In this document: positions 1-8,320 of the stretch, piece after piece
Position numbering within the stretch: the stretch's first letter is position 1
How the letters are laid out: every line of letters starts with the position of its first letter
NCBI RefSeq assembly: GCF_007096355.1
Contig: NZ_VKDF01000004.1
Location: 620,357-684,356 of the forward strand
DNA from: Paracoccus sp. M683
GTDB lineage: Bacteria > Pseudomonadota > Alphaproteobacteria > Rhodobacterales > Rhodobacteraceae
DNA length: 64,000 nt
Reading direction: 5' to 3'
Notes under the pieces: model-generated
What the model saw: only the letters and a program-made list of their open reading frames with translations
Databases searched by the model: none
What the model was told of the DNA's origin: nothing
Translations under genes and position numbers: made by a program

Positions 1-71
1 GCCGCGGCGACTGGCAGGCCGCGGCCCCCGACGATCCTGCCTATGCGTTCGTTTGTGAAGGAGGGGGATGA
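1..71 (+). CDS. C-terminal end of an unidentified protein (partial)
   Basis: Reading in the third frame from the window edge gives an open tail of 22 codons that ends at a TGA at 69-71. The visible end contains GDWQAAAPDDPAYAFVCEGG. The stop overlaps the start of the following response regulator (TGATG, or ATGA if the earlier ATG is used), which is the coupling seen between genes of one operon in this genome. Too little is visible to assign a family. I infer coding only from the overlap and from the balanced composition of the tail. Confidence 0.45.
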   Translation, partial: RGDWQAAAPDDPAYAFVCEGGG

Positions 72-442
72 TGGCGCGTATCATGGTGATCGAGGACGAG
101 GACAATATCGCATTGGCGCTGGACTATCTGTTGTCGCGCGATGGTCATGACCATTCGCGCATGGCGACCGGCGCAGGGGCGGTGGCCGCAATTCGGGCAG
201 CGCGGCCCGATCTGGTTTTGCTGGATGTCATGCTGCCCGAAGTGTCCGGCTATCAGATCGTGCAGGAGATGCGGGCCGATCCGGCCCTGTCGGATACGCG
301 GGTGCTGCTGATGACGGCGCGCGGATCGGTGGTGGAGCGACGCAAGGGGCTGGCGCTTGGGGCCGACGGCTTCATCGCCAAGCCGTTCGAGCTGTCGGAA
401 CTGCGCGCTGAAATGGCGCGGCTGTTGCAGGCACCGTGCTGA
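71..442 (+). CDS. Single-domain (CheY-like) response regulator
   Basis: A 123-residue protein made only of a receiver domain. The acidic pocket lies near the N-terminus (VIEDED, residues 6-11), the phospho-acceptor is Asp52 in LVLLDVMLPE, the switch Thr is residue 82 in LLMTARG, and the conserved Lys is 104 in GFIAKPF. There is no DNA-binding or enzymatic output domain, so it should act by protein contact or as a phosphate relay. Two adjacent ATGs exist (68 and 71). The second sits 6 bases behind the AGGAGG at 59-64 and is preferred. The gene overlaps the next one by 7 bp, so its partner is probably that sensor-like exonuclease protein. The cognate kinase is not obvious in the window. Confidence 0.85.
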   Translation: MARIMVIEDEDNIALALDYLLSRDGHDHSRMATGAGAVAAIRAARPDLVLLDVMLPEVSGYQIVQEMRADPALSDTRVLLMTARGSVVERRKGLALGADGFIAKPFELSELRAEMARLLQAPC

Positions 443-2421
443 CGCAGCTTTCCCTCCGGCTGCGGGTCCTGCTGGTATTCGCGGGGCTGGCCGCCGCTGT
501 TCTGTCAGTGATTGCCTTCGCCCTGTGGGTCGAGGCCGCGCGCCTGGCCGAGGCCGGCGTGACCATCGAGCGCGCCTTTTCACCCATGATCCTGGCAGGG
601 TTCGTCGCGGGGCTTGGTGCCTTGCTGGCGATTGTCGGGGTCTGGTTCCTGTTTGATCGCAACGTCGCACGGCCGATCGAGACATTGGCCGGGGGGCTGC
701 GCACCGGGCAATCGCCGGATCTGGGCCAGGCGCGCTATCTGGCCGATCTTGGCCCGGCTGCGCGGGATGCGGCCGAGGCGCGGGCGCGGTCGGCCGAGGC
801 GCTGGCCGAGGCGGTGCAGGACCACGCGGCCGAACAGGCGCGGGAAAAGGCGACGCTGGAATCCATCCTGTCCGATTTCGGTGCCGGTGCGGTGATCAGC
901 GATGATCGCGGGCGGGTGGTGTTTTACAACGCCGCCGCCGCGCGCATGTTGCCGGGCCTGGGTCTTGACCGGCCGCTGGATCGCCAGCTGCGCGCCGGCG
1001 CGCTGGATGCGGCGCGGGCGAGACTGGCGGGCGGCGGGGTCGAGGCGACCGACCTGACCGCGCTGACCAGTGGCGGGGCACGGCTTTCGGGGCGGATGCG
1101 GCTGGTGGAACATGGCACCCTGCTGATCCTGCGCGATCGGCCCGCCGACAGTCCGCAGCCTCGTGCTGCCATCGAATCCCTGCGCCGCCACGCCGCTACG
1201 CTGGTGCCCATGCTAGAGGCGCTGGACGGCCCCATCCCGCCGGCATTGGCGCAGGCGATCCGCGCCGAGGGCCATGGCCTTGCCACTGCCACCCGCGCCC
1301 TGTCCGAGGCCAGCGCCCAGGCCCTTCCTGCCGCGCAGGCGCTGCTGAGCGAACTGCTGACCGGGTTGAAGCTTGCGCCAGATGCGGCGCCGGATGGCGA
1401 CGACGATGGCAGCATCGCCAGCTTGCCGCGCATCCGCATGCAGGCAGAGGCCGGGCCGGTGAATGCGCTGCTGCGTCTGCTGGATACACGGCTGCGCCAG
1501 TTAGGACAGCATCCGCGGGTGGTGATCGAGGGCAGCGACGACCCGGCCGAATTGCGGCTGATCCTGACCTGGCAGGGCGATGTCCTGCCCATGGATCTGC
1601 TGGAAAGCTGGCTGGCGCATGCCCCCGATCCCGACCAGCCCGAGCTTTCCGGCGCCGATGTTCTGGCCGGCCATGGCACAGGCATCTGGGCCGAGCCGGG
1701 CAGGGACGGCGCGGCCCGGCTGGTTCTGCCGCTGCCGCGTGCGGCCGAGGCGGCGGGCTTGGACAGCGGGCTGACCTATGATTTCGCACTGGCGGGCCGG
1801 GCGGCGGCATCATCGCGGCTGACCGACCTGACCTGCGTGGTCTTTGATACCGAAACCACCGGGCTGGACCCGTCCAGCGATCGCATCGTGCAGATCGCCG
1901 GGCTGCGGATCGCCGGCGGCCGGCTGACGGGCGAGCGTTTTGACACTCTGGTCAATCCCGGCCGCCCGATTCCGCCCGGATCGACCCAGATCCACGGCAT
2001 CACTGACGCCATGGTCACTGATGCGCCCGGCACGGCGGCGGCGCTGACGGCCTTTCGCCATTTCACCGAGGACGCCACGCTGATCGCCCATAATGCGCCC
2101 TTCGACATGGCTTTCCTGCGCCGCGCCGCGCCCGAGACCGGCGCGCATTTCGACAATCAGATCCTTGATACGGTGCTGCTGTCGGTCATGCTTTGGGGGC
2201 AATCGGTGCCGCATACACTGGATGCGATCTGCGAAAGATTGCAGATCGTCATTCCACCCGAACGGCGCCACACCGCGATGGGCGACACCGAGGCCACCGC
2301 GCGGGCCTTTCTGCGTCTGGTCCCGGCTCTGGTCGCCAAGGGGATCGAACGGTTCGAGGATGTCCAGACCCAGGCCCACAAGCATCGCCGCCTGATCGAG
2401 AACGCCAATCTGATGAAGTGA
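436..2421 (+). CDS. Membrane sensor-like protein fused to a DEDDh 3'-5' exonuclease
   Basis: A 661-residue protein with a GTG start inside the end of the response regulator gene. Two hydrophobic segments (about residues 8-30 and 50-74) are followed by a HAMP-like stretch (ARPIETLAGGLRTG), an alanine- and glutamate-rich coiled coil and a PAS-like domain (about 140-240, with VVFYNAAAARML). Residues of about 290-450 resemble a degenerate histidine-kinase core whose ATPase lobe keeps GHGTGIW and ARLVLPLP but shows no clear N box. The C-terminal 190 residues are a DnaQ-type exonuclease with ExoI (Asp471, Glu473 in FDTETTGL), ExoII (Asp557 in IAHNAPFD) and ExoIII (His612, Asp617) all intact. Such proteins are usually annotated as DNA polymerase III epsilon subunit. 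With this architecture a role in replication proofreading is unlikely, and a sensor-controlled nuclease is a better reading. The substrate is unknown. Confidence 0.85.
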   Translation: MLTQLSLRLRVLLVFAGLAAAVLSVIAFALWVEAARLAEAGVTIERAFSPMILAGFVAGLGALLAIVGVWFLFDRNVARPIETLAGGLRTGQSPDLGQARYLADLGPAARDAAEARARSAEALAEAVQDHAAEQAREKATLESILSDFGAGAVISDDRGRVVFYNAAAARMLPGLGLDRPLDRQLRAGALDAARARLAGGGVEATDLTALTSGGARLSGRMRLVEHGTLLILRDRPADSPQPRAAIESLRRHAATLVPMLEALDGPIPPALAQAIRAEGHGLATATRALSEASAQALPAAQALLSELLTGLKLAPDAAPDGDDDGSIASLPRIRMQAEAGPVNALLRLLDTRLRQLGQHPRVVIEGSDDPAELRLILTWQGDVLPMDLLESWLAHAPDPDQPELSGADVLAGHGTGIWAEPGRDGAARLVLPLPRAAEAAGLDSGLTYDFALAGRAAASSRLTDLTCVVFDTETTGLDPSSDRIVQIAGLRIAGGRLTGERFDTLVNPGRPIPPGSTQIHGITDAMVTDAPGTAAALTAFRHFTEDATLIAHNAPFDMAFLRRAAPETGAHFDNQILDTVLLSVMLWGQSVPHTLDAICERLQIVIPPERRHTAMGDTEATARAFLRLVPALVAKGIERFEDVQTQAHKHRRLIENANLMK

Positions 2422-2615
2422 ACCGTGCCCTGTGGCTGGAAATAAGCTTTGGCAGGATCTGGAATATCCGATCGGTGGTAGAGGATATTATCAAAGCAAG
2501 ACTATTTTCATATTTTCCCTGTATTTTGGGATAGATGGCGGAAAAGGCGGTGGACATGCTTTGCCCGCAAGACATAAAATCCGTCCTGGGGGTGCTGAAA
2601 TATTCGTGTTTTGGG

Positions 2616-2966
2616 ATGAAAAAGATCAGCGGAATGGCGGTCGGGATATGCAAGGGCGCGACCCTTGTGTTTTCTGCCTTTGAAAGCAATGGCGAGATGT
2701 GGACGGGCGAGGGGCCCAGGCTGGCCAGCTATACCGTCCGCTTTGACGAGCCATTCCTGGCCGAGCCGGTCGTGCATGTCAGCATGAACATGTGGGATAT
2801 GGGCGCCTCGCAGAACGCGCGCGCCGATATTTCTGCCGAGGAAGTCACGGCCGAAGGCTTTCGGATCGTGTTTCGGACCTGGGGCGATACCAAGGTGGCG
2901 CGGGTGCGTGCCGAATGGCTGGCCATCGGGCCGGTCCGGCATAACGACGATTTCGTCGACATCTAG
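2616..2966 (+). CDS. H-type lectin domain protein
   Basis: The C-terminal part shows the pattern of the H-type lectin domain (the discoidin and snail agglutinin family): FDEPFLAEPVVHVSMNMWD, then NARADISAEEVTAEGFRIVF and WGDTKVARVRAEWLAIG. The upstream GEMWTGEGPR is also typical of alphaproteobacterial members, which are small stand-alone proteins of roughly 110-120 residues. The start is uncertain. ATG at 2616 gives 116 residues, ATG at 2634 gives 110, and ATG at 2535 gives 143; none has a strong ribosome site. No signal peptide is clear. The first third and the upstream spacer are noticeably AT-richer than neighbouring genes. Carbohydrate binding is inferred from the family only. Confidence 0.7.
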   Translation: MKKISGMAVGICKGATLVFSAFESNGEMWTGEGPRLASYTVRFDEPFLAEPVVHVSMNMWDMGASQNARADISAEEVTAEGFRIVFRTWGDTKVARVRAEWLAIGPVRHNDDFVDI

Positions 2967-2993
2967 GCACAGCCGAGCCGCCGCTGCGCTGCC

Positions 2994-3803
2994 CTAGCCC
3001 CGATCCAGATTTATGCCGATCAGCCCGGCAACCTGCGCCGGGTGGGTGATCGGCAGCATATGGCCCGCATCGGGCACAGTGGCGCGGCCGACATCGGGCA
3101 AGCGGGCGGCCAGGGCCTCGGCGATTGCGGCGATGACCGGCGGCGATTTCGCGCCCGAGATCAGCATCACTGGCGCATCCACCGCCTCCAGCCCGCCCTC
3201 GCGCAGGATATTCGCGCCATCCTGCAACAAGGTGTCGTGGGTTCCGGCCACAAGCTCGATCTGCCGTGTCATCTGCTGTCGGATCGGGGCGGGCAGCGCG
3301 TCAAAGGGCTGATCGCCCCAGATCGACAGAAAGGCGCGGGCGGCCTGTTCGGTCTGGCCCTGTGCCACCAATCCGCGCAGCAGGTCGCCCAGCTGGGTTT
3401 CCTCGGGGATGGGGGCGGCGGCGAAAAGCACCGGCTCGATCAGGGTCAGGGTGCGGATCGCCTCGGGCGCGGCCACGGCGATGCGCAGGGCGACGGTGGC
3501 ACCGAAGCTATGGCCGATCAGGTCCAGCGGGCGGTCGATCATGGAAGCGGCGATGCGGGTGACGGCGGTATGCAGATCGGAATCGCCCGGCTGTGGGGCC
3601 CAGTCATCGCTGCGCCCGTGACCCGGCATGTCAAAGCCGCGCAGGTCGATGCGCCCGTCCAGATCCCTGGCGATCGGTCCCCAATAGCGACCGCTGCCCA
3701 TCATGCAATGCAAGGCCAGCGCCGGCCGATCGGGATCGCCCGACCAGTGCCGTTCATGGATATGGCCTGCCACTGCCCGGCCCTCGACTGATTGATCCGT
3801 CAC
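2994..3803 (-). CDS. Alpha/beta hydrolase
   Basis: A 269-residue protein with the alpha/beta-hydrolase layout: an oxyanion segment LHCMMGSGRYW near residue 31, GFDMPGHGRSD at about 57, the nucleophile elbow GHSFG with Ser99, and the catalytic His248 in DAGHML. The usual acidic residue after strand 7 (GAKSPP region) is not obvious. The closest general family is the esterase/dienelactone-type lipase group, and the substrate cannot be read from sequence. It is the downstream partner of the isomerase gene, whose stop overlaps its ATG by 4 bp, so both are co-translated. Confidence 0.85.
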   Translation of the reverse strand: MTDQSVEGRAVAGHIHERHWSGDPDRPALALHCMMGSGRYWGPIARDLDGRIDLRGFDMPGHGRSDDWAPQPGDSDLHTAVTRIAASMIDRPLDLIGHSFGATVALRIAVAAPEAIRTLTLIEPVLFAAAPIPEETQLGDLLRGLVAQGQTEQAARAFLSIWGDQPFDALPAPIRQQMTRQIELVAGTHDTLLQDGANILREGGLEAVDAPVMLISGAKSPPVIAAIAEALAARLPDVGRATVPDAGHMLPITHPAQVAGLIGINLDRG

Positions 3804-4396
3804 AGGCTGGCCAGATGCCGATCCAGAAAATCCAGTCGATCCTGTCCCCAGAACCGCTGATCAGTCTCGCGCACGACATAGAAGGGCGCGCCAAAGGCCC
3901 CGGCCTCGACCGCCTGTTCCAGATTGCGGCCATAGGTTTCCGCGCCGACGAACAGCCCCTTGTCGGCCAGTGCCGGATCGAAACCGGCGGCTGCCAGCAC
4001 ATCGCGGATCACCTGATCATCGCTGATGTCGCGTTCCTCGGCCCAGACCGCGCGCAGAAAGCCCTGCACCAGCGCGCCGACATCGCCGCCCGCGGCCTGC
4101 GCGGCAATCACGGCATAGGACGAGGGCGCCATGTTCACCGGCCAATGCGCCGGCTTCAGATTGAAGGGCAGGTCAAGATGCGCCGACCAGCGGGTTAGTT
4201 CCTGCCCCCGCATTTCCATGCGCGAGGGATGGCGGTCGGCGGGTTTGGTGCCGCCCGTGCGGTCGAACAGCTGCATCAGATCGACGGGCTTGTAGGTGAT
4301 CGTGGCGCCGTGTTTCTCGGCGATCCGCTCCAACCGGTCGCCGGCGAGATAGCACCAGGGGCTGATGGTCCCGAGGTAATAGTCGATATGGGGCAT
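3800..4396 (-). CDS. 2-hydroxychromene-2-carboxylate isomerase family protein (DsbA fold)
   Basis: A 198-residue thioredoxin-fold protein of the kappa-GST/HCCA isomerase group. It begins MPHIDYYLGTISPWCYLAG, where the SPWCYL motif (Ser12) occupies the glutathione-interacting active site. It continues with helices containing ADRHPSRMEMRGQEL and ends with GAPFYVV, ETDQRFWGQDRLDFLD, the DsbA C-terminal strand and helix. Members isomerise hydroxychromene carboxylates in naphthalene degradation, but many alphaproteobacterial copies are of unknown function. No aromatic-degradation genes are nearby, so the specific reaction is not assigned. It is translationally coupled to the hydrolase gene. Confidence 0.85.
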   Translation of the reverse strand: MPHIDYYLGTISPWCYLAGDRLERIAEKHGATITYKPVDLMQLFDRTGGTKPADRHPSRMEMRGQELTRWSAHLDLPFNLKPAHWPVNMAPSSYAVIAAQAAGGDVGALVQGFLRAVWAEERDISDDQVIRDVLAAAGFDPALADKGLFVGAETYGRNLEQAVEAGAFGAPFYVVRETDQRFWGQDRLDFLDRHLASL

Positions 4397-4481
4397 GATC
4401 CGCTCCGTTTGGTTTGCGGGCAGGCTATCCGGGTGTTAAGGGCTTCGCAATCGCGCGAATCCCGAAAAAAGGCCCTTGCTG

Positions 4482-5501
4482 ATGCCCGCCATGACCGAAC
4501 CGAAGCTGATTTCCGGCAATGCCAACCCGCCTCTGGCCACAGCGATCGCCCGGCGCATGTCGATGCATCGCGGGATGAATGTGGGCCTGTGCGATGCGCG
4601 GGTGGAACGCTTCAACGATCAGGAAATCTTTGTCGAAGTGTTCGAGAACGTCCGCGGCGAGGATATGTATATCATCCAGCCGACCTCGAACCCGGCCAAT
4701 GACAACCTGATGGAGCTGCTGATCATGACCGACGCGCTGAAGCGCAGTTCGGCCGCCCGGATCACCGCCGTCATTCCCTATTTCGGCTATGCGCGGCAGG
4801 ATCGCCGCGCCAAGGCCCGCACGCCCATCACCGCCAAGCTGGTCGCCAATATGCTGACCGAGGCGGGCGTGGACCGGGTGCTGACGATGGATCTTCACGC
4901 CGCCCAGATTCAGGGCTTTTTCGACATTCCGGTTGATAACCTTTACGCCGCGCCGGTTTTTGCGCTGGATATCCAGCATAATTTCAAGGGCCGGATGGAC
5001 AATCTGATGGTGGTCTCGCCCGATGTCGGCGGCGTGGCGCGTGCGCGCGAACTGGCCACCCGGATCGGTGCGCCCTTGTCGATCGTGGACAAGCGCCGCG
5101 AGAAGGCCGGCGAAGTGGCGGAAATGACCATCATCGGCGATGTGGCGGGCAAGGCCTGCATCATCGTTGACGACATCTGCGATACGGCGGGCACGCTGGT
5201 CAAGGCCGCGCAGGTTCTGATGGATAATGGCGCGACCGAGGTTCACGCCTATATCACCCATGGCGTGCTGTCCGGCCCGGCGGTCGAGCGTGTGGCGAAA
5301 TCGGTGATGAAATCGCTGGTCATCACCGATTCGATCCAGCCGACCGAAGCGGTTCGCAGCGCGCCCAATATTCGCATCGTGCCGACCGCGCCGATGTTTG
5401 CCCAAGCGATTCTGAACATCTGGAACGGCACCTCGGTCAGCTCGCTGTTCGAAACCGACACCCTTGGCCCGATCTATGAAGGGCTTTATTCCGATCACTA
5501 G
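4482..5501 (+). CDS. prs: Ribose-phosphate pyrophosphokinase
   Basis: Makes PRPP from ribose-5-phosphate and ATP for purine, pyrimidine, histidine and tryptophan synthesis. Signatures seen: the ATP-binding region [14 protein letters not shown], the flexible loop [17 protein letters not shown], the [18 protein letters not shown] signature and the PRPP loop [11 protein letters not shown]. The length (339 residues) fits class I enzymes, with a short alphaproteobacterial insertion. ATG 4482 follows an AAAAAGG at about 4465-4472; the next ATG at 4491 is also possible. The stop lies inside the beginning of the lipase-like gene. Confidence 0.95.
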   Translation: MPAMTEPKLISGNANPPLATAIARRMSMHRGMNVGLCDARVERFNDQEIFVEVFENVRGEDMYIIQPTSNPANDNLMELLIMTDALKRSSAARITAVIPYFGYARQDRRAKARTPITAKLVANMLTEAGVDRVLTMDLHAAQIQGFFDIPVDNLYAAPVFALDIQHNFKGRMDNLMVVSPDVGGVARARELATRIGAPLSIVDKRREKAGEVAEMTIIGDVAGKACIIVDDICDTAGTLVKAAQVLMDNGATEVHAYITHGVLSGPAVERVAKSVMKSLVITDSIQPTEAVRSAPNIRIVPTAPMFAQAILNIWNGTSVSSLFETDTLGPIYEGLYSDH

Positions 5502-6204
5502 GGCAGCAATCTGGCTGGGGGCCATGCTGGGCCTGCTGGCCGCGCCGCTGCCGGCGGCGGCGGCGGATTGTGTGCTGTTGCTGCATGGGCTGGCGCGGCA
5601 CAGCCCGTCGATGCTGGTGCCGGAACTGGCGCTGTCGCGGCAGGGATATCAGATCGTCAATCACGGCTATGCCTCGACCAGCGCGCCCGTTCAGGATCTG
5701 GCGGCCGAGGTCGGGCAGGGGCTGGCCCGATGCCCGGAAGGCCAGACCGCCCATATCGTCACGCATTCCATGGGCGGCATTCTGGTCCGGCTGTGGCTGC
5801 GCGATCACCGGCCCGCCAATCTGGGCCGGGTGGTGATGCTGGCGCCGCCAAATCAGGGCTCGCCGCTGGTTGACTGGCTGCGCGACATTCCCGGCTATGG
5901 CCTGCTGAACGGTCCGGCGGGCGCGCAATTGGGAACCGGCGCCGATTCGCTGCCACTGGCCCTTGGGCCGGTGGATTTTCCATTGGGCGTCATCGCCGGT
6001 GATGCGACCGCCAATCCGCTGGCTTCGGCGCTGATCCCCGGTCCCGATGACGGCAAGGTTGGGGTCGGCGCCTCGGGTGTTGCGGGGATGACCGATCACA
6101 TCGTGCTGCCGGTTACCCATACCTTCATGATGAACAATCCGGCGGTGCTGACGCAGATCGTCGCATTCCTGCGTGATGGCCATTTTGCGCGAGAGGCGGA
6201 TTAG
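5476..6204 (+). CDS. Secreted lipase/esterase-like alpha/beta hydrolase
   Basis: A 242-residue protein with a clear signal peptide: a basic start, a hydrophobic run [16 protein letters not shown] and cleavage near residue 29-30. The mature part starts directly with strand 1, [11 protein letters not shown], then [14 protein letters not shown] and the nucleophile motif THSMGG with Ser98, as in triacylglycerol lipases and palmitoyl-thioesterase-like enzymes. A candidate His is in [11 protein letters not shown] 5476 overlaps the last 26 bp of prs; an earlier ATG at 5464 would spoil the signal peptide. It should act in the periplasm. The stop overlaps the convergent GNAT gene by 4 bp. Confidence 0.85.
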   Translation: MKGFIPITRAAIWLGAMLGLLAAPLPAAAADCVLLLHGLARHSPSMLVPELALSRQGYQIVNHGYASTSAPVQDLAAEVGQGLARCPEGQTAHIVTHSMGGILVRLWLRDHRPANLGRVVMLAPPNQGSPLVDWLRDIPGYGLLNGPAGAQLGTGADSLPLALGPVDFPLGVIAGDATANPLASALIPGPDDGKVGVGASGVAGMTDHIVLPVTHTFMMNNPAVLTQIVAFLRDGHFAREAD

Positions 6205-6749
6205 GCTTTCGCCGTGGTCGGTCCGGGCAGGGTGATGGTCGCCTCGATCACCGGGCCGCGCGTCATTGTCCTTGCGCCCATATCGCGCGCCAGTGCCTGC
6301 ATGGCCGTGTTGCGCGACAGATAGGCCAGCACGATCCGGGCCAGCCCGATGCGCCGGGCGGCCAGCATGGTGGCCAGAACCAGCAGCTTTCCCAGTCCTG
6401 CATGCTGATATTGCGGCTCGACCGAGACTGCGACCTCGCCTGCGGTTTCGCCCGATAGCGGCACCAGTTCGGCCACGGCGCGCAGATCGCCCGCAACGAA
6501 GGCACCGAAGATATAGACATGCGGCCAGTCGATCCGGTTGACATAGCCGTTTACCGCGAAATCGTTCATGCCGCCGTGAAAACGCGCGCGGCGATCCTCG
6601 GGCGGCAGCCGCAGCAGATGCGCGGCCAGTTGGGCGGCATCGCGCCGGCCCAGACCGCGCAGCCGCAATTGCCCCGGATGCCGGGTCAGCAACCCCAGCC
6701 CGCGCAGGGGGCGCGCATCGTCATGCGCCTGTGGCCTCAGAATTCGCAC
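6201..6749 (-). CDS. GNAT family N-acetyltransferase
   Basis: A 182-residue acetyltransferase. The acetyl-CoA fold is recognisable from the strand VYIFGAFVAGDLRAVAELVP, the strand EVAVSVEPQYQHAGLGKLLV with the Q/R-x-x-G-x-G/A-like pyrophosphate loop (QHAGLGK), and the late helix LSRNTAMQALARDMGA. GTG at 6749 is chosen because it follows AAGGCAGGGA and begins with the usual RILRPQAHDD. A TTG at 6797 would add 16 residues. The substrate is unknown. It is encoded alone and convergent with the lipase-like gene. Confidence 0.75.
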   Translation of the reverse strand: MRILRPQAHDDARPLRGLGLLTRHPGQLRLRGLGRRDAAQLAAHLLRLPPEDRRARFHGGMNDFAVNGYVNRIDWPHVYIFGAFVAGDLRAVAELVPLSGETAGEVAVSVEPQYQHAGLGKLLVLATMLAARRIGLARIVLAYLSRNTAMQALARDMGARTMTRGPVIEATITLPGPTTAKA

Positions 6750-6902
6750 GGGACCGTCCCTGCCTTTCCACGCCGCCGACAGTGTGGCGCGGGGCAAGAA
6801 TCCCGGTTTCGGGTCCCTGCTGTCAATCGCGACGCTGGGGCAAAAGGGTGTCTTGCGACATGCGGCCGCAGCCTGCCCGATTGCCGGGCAGACGCTTGTC
6901 AG

Positions 6903-8222
6903 TCATCCGTTGATGTAATGCAGCCGGTCAAAGCTGCGCCGCCAGGCGGCAACCTCGGGGGCCAGCCCTTCGGGCGCGGCGCTGGTCAGGGCACGGGCGA
7001 TCAGATCGGCCAGCCGGTCCATATCGGTCACCGTCATCCCCCAACGCACCAGTTCCGGCGTGCCGATCCGCAACCCGTTCACATCACCCGCCACGGGCGC
7101 AATGGGCAGCCCGATCCCGCAGGCCAGAAAGCCCGCCCGTTCCAGATGCCGCGAGGCCGCCTGACCACCGCCGAAATTCGCCGCCCGAACCGCGAACTGA
7201 TGCGAGGCAGTGATGCCTCTGCGCGTCCGAAACACCGGCAGGCCGCGCGCTTCCAGCCCCTCGGCCAGCGCCAGCGCGGTGTCGGCCATGGCCTGCGCGT
7301 AAGCCGCGCCGTGATCGCGCCAGTCCAGCAGGCCCACGGCCAGCGCCGCCGATTTCGCCACGTCGAAATTCGCGGTCAGACCGGGAAAGGCGATGGCCTC
7401 CAGCCGTTCGGCCAGCGCGTCGTCATTGGTGACGATCAGCCCGCCGGCCGGCCCGCCGAGGCTTTTATATGTGCTCATCGTCATCAGATGTGCGCCCTCG
7501 GCCAGCGGATCGGCAAAGACCCTACCTGCGATCATCCCGCATTGATGGGCGGCGTCGAACAGGACCAGCGCGCCGACCTCATCGGCGATGGCCCTGATCT
7601 CGCGGACGGGGTGGGGGAACAGGTTCAGGCTCATGCCGATGGTGATCAGCCTGGGGCGCACCTGATGGGCCAGCGCCCGCAGCGCCTCAAGATCGACGGT
7701 ATAGCCATCCGCATCGACCGGCGCGGCATGGGTGACCAGCCCGTAAAGCCCGGCGCAGCCGGCCGCATGATGGGTCACATGCCCGCCGACGGAGGGCGGC
7801 GGCGCGATGATCGCATCGCCCGGCTTCGTCGTCGCCATAAAGGCATAAAGGTTCGCCAACGCCCCCGACCCCACGCGGATCTCGGCATGTTTCGCGCCAA
7901 AGACCTGGGCCGCCAGATCGGCGGCGATCACCTCGATTTCCTCGATGGCTTGCAGGCCCATTTCGTATTTGTCGCCCGGATAGCCAAGCGAGGGGCGCGA
8001 CCCCAGACCGCTGGCCAGCAGCGCCTCGGCCCGCGGGTTCATCACATTGGTGGCCGGGTTCAGGTTGAAGGCGCGACGTTCGTGAATATCGCGATTTGTT
8101 TCGGCCAATGCCTCGATCCGGGCGGCGACCTGGGCCGAGGCCTGTTCGCGCACGGGGGCGATGGTGTCGATGCGCGCCGCCGCCGCGTCGGGCAGCCAGG
8201 GGCGGGTCTGATGGGCGGTCAT
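6903..8222 (-). CDS. Serine hydroxymethyltransferase-family PLP enzyme
   Basis: A 439-residue fold-type I PLP enzyme of the GlyA family. Seen: the N-terminal segment RRAFNLNPATNVMNPRAEAL, GYPGDKYEMGLQAIEEIEVI (the GxRYYGG-like region is changed), the PLP phosphate region RVGSGALANLYAF, DAAHQCG and the lysine motif TMSTYKSLGGPAGG with Lys253. These pattern changes set it apart from housekeeping GlyA and suit the paralogue group that handles alpha-methylserine or other amino acids. A glycine/serine-like substrate is likely, but the reaction is unproven. ATG 8222 is preferred because the preceding codons do not belong to the family. It is divergent from a LysR gene that probably controls it. Confidence 0.8.
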   Translation of the reverse strand: MTAHQTRPWLPDAAAARIDTIAPVREQASAQVAARIEALAETNRDIHERRAFNLNPATNVMNPRAEALLASGLGSRPSLGYPGDKYEMGLQAIEEIEVIAADLAAQVFGAKHAEIRVGSGALANLYAFMATTKPGDAIIAPPPSVGGHVTHHAAGCAGLYGLVTHAAPVDADGYTVDLEALRALAHQVRPRLITIGMSLNLFPHPVREIRAIADEVGALVLFDAAHQCGMIAGRVFADPLAEGAHLMTMSTYKSLGGPAGGLIVTNDDALAERLEAIAFPGLTANFDVAKSAALAVGLLDWRDHGAAYAQAMADTALALAEGLEARGLPVFRTRRGITASHQFAVRAANFGGGQAASRHLERAGFLACGIGLPIAPVAGDVNGLRIGTPELVRWGMTVTDMDRLADLIARALTSAAPEGLAPEVAAWRRSFDRLHYING

Positions 8223-8320
8223 GGCAAATCCTCTTTGCTGATGGCCCATGATCGGCGGTCAGGGGCTTTTCGGCAAATCAGAATTCAGGAATACTAGGGT
8301 CAGAAAATCTGAGGCTTCCA

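Noticed and set aside
6519..8297. A 592-codon plus-strand open frame opposite the SHMT-like gene
   Set aside because: It is composed mainly of Arg, Gln, Gly, Pro and His, has no family motifs and runs exactly opposite a well-supported gene. Long antisense frames are expected at this GC content.
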